NCBI RefSeq assembly: GCF_900239935.1
Contig: NZ_LT965928.1
Span: 2,621,520-2,685,519, forward strand
DNA length: 64,000 bases
Direction of reading: 5' to 3'
Source: Pseudoalteromonas carrageenovora IAM 12662
Lineage (GTDB): Bacteria; Pseudomonadota; Gammaproteobacteria; Enterobacterales; Alteromonadaceae
Translations under genes and position numbers: made by a program
The notes under the pieces: model-generated
The model's database searches: none
Told to the model about the DNA's origin: nothing
What the model saw: the letters and a program-made list of their open reading frames with translations, nothing else
Shown: positions 62,875-64,000 of the stretch, one piece after another
How the letters are laid out: each line of letters opens with the position of its first letter
How positions within the stretch are numbered: the stretch's first letter is position 1

Positions 62875-64000
62875 CTATCCACCCAACAAGCTAATTGCTG
62901 CCTGTGGAATTTGGTTTGCTTGAGATAGGATTGACGTACCAGCTTGCTGTAATATTTGATTTTTTGTCATCTCTGCTGTTTCAGTTGCAAAGTCAGTATC
63001 TTGAATACGACTTCTAGAGGCCGATACATTTTCTTCAATATTAGCAAGATTGCTGATTGTGAAACTAAAACGGTTCTGTACAGCACCAAGATCAGATCTT
63101 TGTCCATCAATATCAGCAATTGCAGAATCGATTAATGAAAGCGCTCTTTGTGAACCTGCTTGAGTAGATACATCTATTGAGTCAACATACTGCTCTGTAG
63201 ATTGTGCCGTGATGGCTCCCGTCGTTTCTGTGCCTCCACTTACAGTGAATGATTTCTCAGATGAAAACTCTAAGCTTGAGGTCAGACTGGCTGCAGCACT
63301 ATCCGTACCAACTGCTGCAATAGTCCCACCTCTTTCGGTAAGCGAAACTGTATTAGTAGCAACACCGTCTGCATTTTTTTGGATTGCTATACCATCCACA
63401 CCACTAGCGTTTAATTGTACAACCGTGCCACTTACTTCTGCATCATAACCCAAATCTTTTAATTTTGCGGCTAAACCATCATTATCAAGGCCATCTAAAG
63501 CTATTTCTTTATCTCCAACAGTAAGTACCCCTGTAACTGAGCCACCCAAAGCAATATCCACTTTAGCAACAGCTGCGGCGTTAACACCTGATGCTGATGC
63601 ATTAATTACACTAGCTGCCTCTGTTACCGTTGAGTCTGCTTCAATCAATACACTAGAAGAATCTATACCTGACGCAAAAACTAAAGTTTCATCAACTGTG
63701 CTTTTATTAAATTCAGCATCTGCACCTGTAACACCAAATACGCTACCCGCAGCAGTGTCACTAGCAAAAGAACCTCCAATTTCTTCCGCTGCTACACTTT
63801 TTAATGAAAGGTTTATGATTTCATTAGCATTTGCACCTACTTGAAATGACTTTGTACCATAACTTCCATCAAGTAATTGCTGACCACCAAATGAGGTTGT
63901 ATCTGCAATACGTGTTAGCTCAACTTGAAGGGCTGACACTTCTTTTTGCAGCGCTTCGCGGTCTTCTGTTGAGTTTGAACCATTTGCCGATTGCAGAGCA
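62875..64000 (-). CDS. Flagellin, second copy (5' end outside the window)
   Basis: The frame is open to the right edge; about 375 residues are visible and the D0 start is missing. The visible part starts at [18 protein letters not shown]. It goes on through [20 protein letters not shown], the shared central domain, and the C-terminal domain ([40 protein letters not shown], ending [10 protein letters not shown]). Outside the 628-bp shared segment the DNA differs clearly from the neighbouring flagellin. An internal Met at 63939 is not the real start. Confidence 0.95.
   Translation of the reverse strand, partial: ALQSANGSNSTEDREALQKEVSALQVELTRIADTTSFGGQQLLDGSYGTKSFQVGANANEIINLSLKSVAAEEIGGSFASDTAAGSVFGVTGADAEFNKSTVDETLVFASGIDSSSVLIEADSTVTEAASVINASASGVNAAAVAKVDIALGGSVTGVLTVGDKEIALDGLDNDGLAAKLKDLGYDAEVSGTVVQLNASGVDGIAIQKNADGVATNTVSLTERGGTIAAVGTDSAAASLTSSLEFSSEKSFTVSGGTETTGAITAQSTEQYVDSIDVSTQAGSQRALSLIDSAIADIDGQRSDLGAVQNRFSFTISNLANIEENVSASRSRIQDTDFATETAEMTKNQILQQAGTSILSQANQIPQAAISLLGG
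63182..63809 (-). repeat. 628-bp perfect direct repeat, copy B (flagellin central region)
   Basis: The partner of 61466-62093, same orientation and offset 1716 bp. Recombination between the copies would remove one flagellin unit of that size. Confidence 0.95.

Noticed and set aside
61466..63809. The identical flagellin segments as an assembly duplicate
   Set aside because: The flanking D0/D1 regions differ at many positions on both sides, so two separate genes exist. A collapse limited to the central part cannot be fully excluded without reads, but is less likely.

Overview
The window is a chromosomal stretch of a marine gammaproteobacterium, almost certainly Pseudoalteromonas or a close relative in the Alteromonadales. 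The reasons are an AT-rich base composition, housekeeping proteins close to E. coli forms (GlnB, IspH, IleS, S20), a single-polar-flagellum gene set of the Vibrio/Shewanella/Pseudoalteromonas type (FlrABC, FlhF/FlhG, ParC/ParP, MotC/MotD), and a type IV minor-pilin operon next to a LytTR two-component pair. I saw no tRNA, rRNA, CRISPR array, prophage or IS transposase.

Layout. 1-1114: the 3' end of bamD, its terminator, a MITE-like intergenic repeat, and glnB. 1273-8127: a type IV pilus minor-pilin locus, with two FimT/GspH-type pilins on the + strand facing a pilV-pilW-pilX-pilY1-pilE operon on the - strand. 8128-10169: a leader with a LytTR-like operator and an unidentified 135-nt structured element, then a LytTR response regulator and a LytS/AlgZ-type kinase. 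10210-17536: ispH-fkpB-lspA-ileS-ribF-murJ. 17789-25253: mixed genes: rpsT, a stand-alone receiver protein, two unknown membrane proteins, smrA, a 48-residue membrane peptide gene, a D-2-hydroxyacid dehydrogenase, a fused ornithine-lipid acyltransferase (OlsF-like), dapE and an OmpW-family porin.

25284 to the right end is one very large motility region, nearly all on the - strand. In transcription order (right to left): two flagellin genes, flaG, fliD, (fliS-fliT on the opposite strand), flrA, (tag on the opposite strand), flrB-flrC, fliEFGHIJ, fliKLMNOPQR, flhB, flhA, flhF-flhG-fliA, cheY-cheZ-cheA-cheB, motC-motD, parC-parP-cheW and a DUF2802 gene. Promoter-like sequences fit the usual polar-flagellum hierarchy. 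Sigma-54 type -24/-12 elements precede flrB, fliE, fliK and flhA. Sigma-28 type elements precede fliS and the downstream flagellin gene.

The most notable observations are these. (1) Two tandem flagellin genes share a 628-bp segment, identical base for base, in the normally variable central region, while their conserved flanks have diverged: a strong sign of recent gene conversion. (2) The FlrC receiver domain has Glu where the phosphoacceptor Asp should be. (3) A 135-nt structured element and a LytTR-like direct repeat lie between the LytTR regulator and pilV. (4) The CheA linker carries three copies of an acidic LLDELHG motif. (5) Two short genes are easily missed: a 48-aa membrane peptide behind a perfect 19-bp inverted repeat, and a 59-aa protein directly behind flrA.
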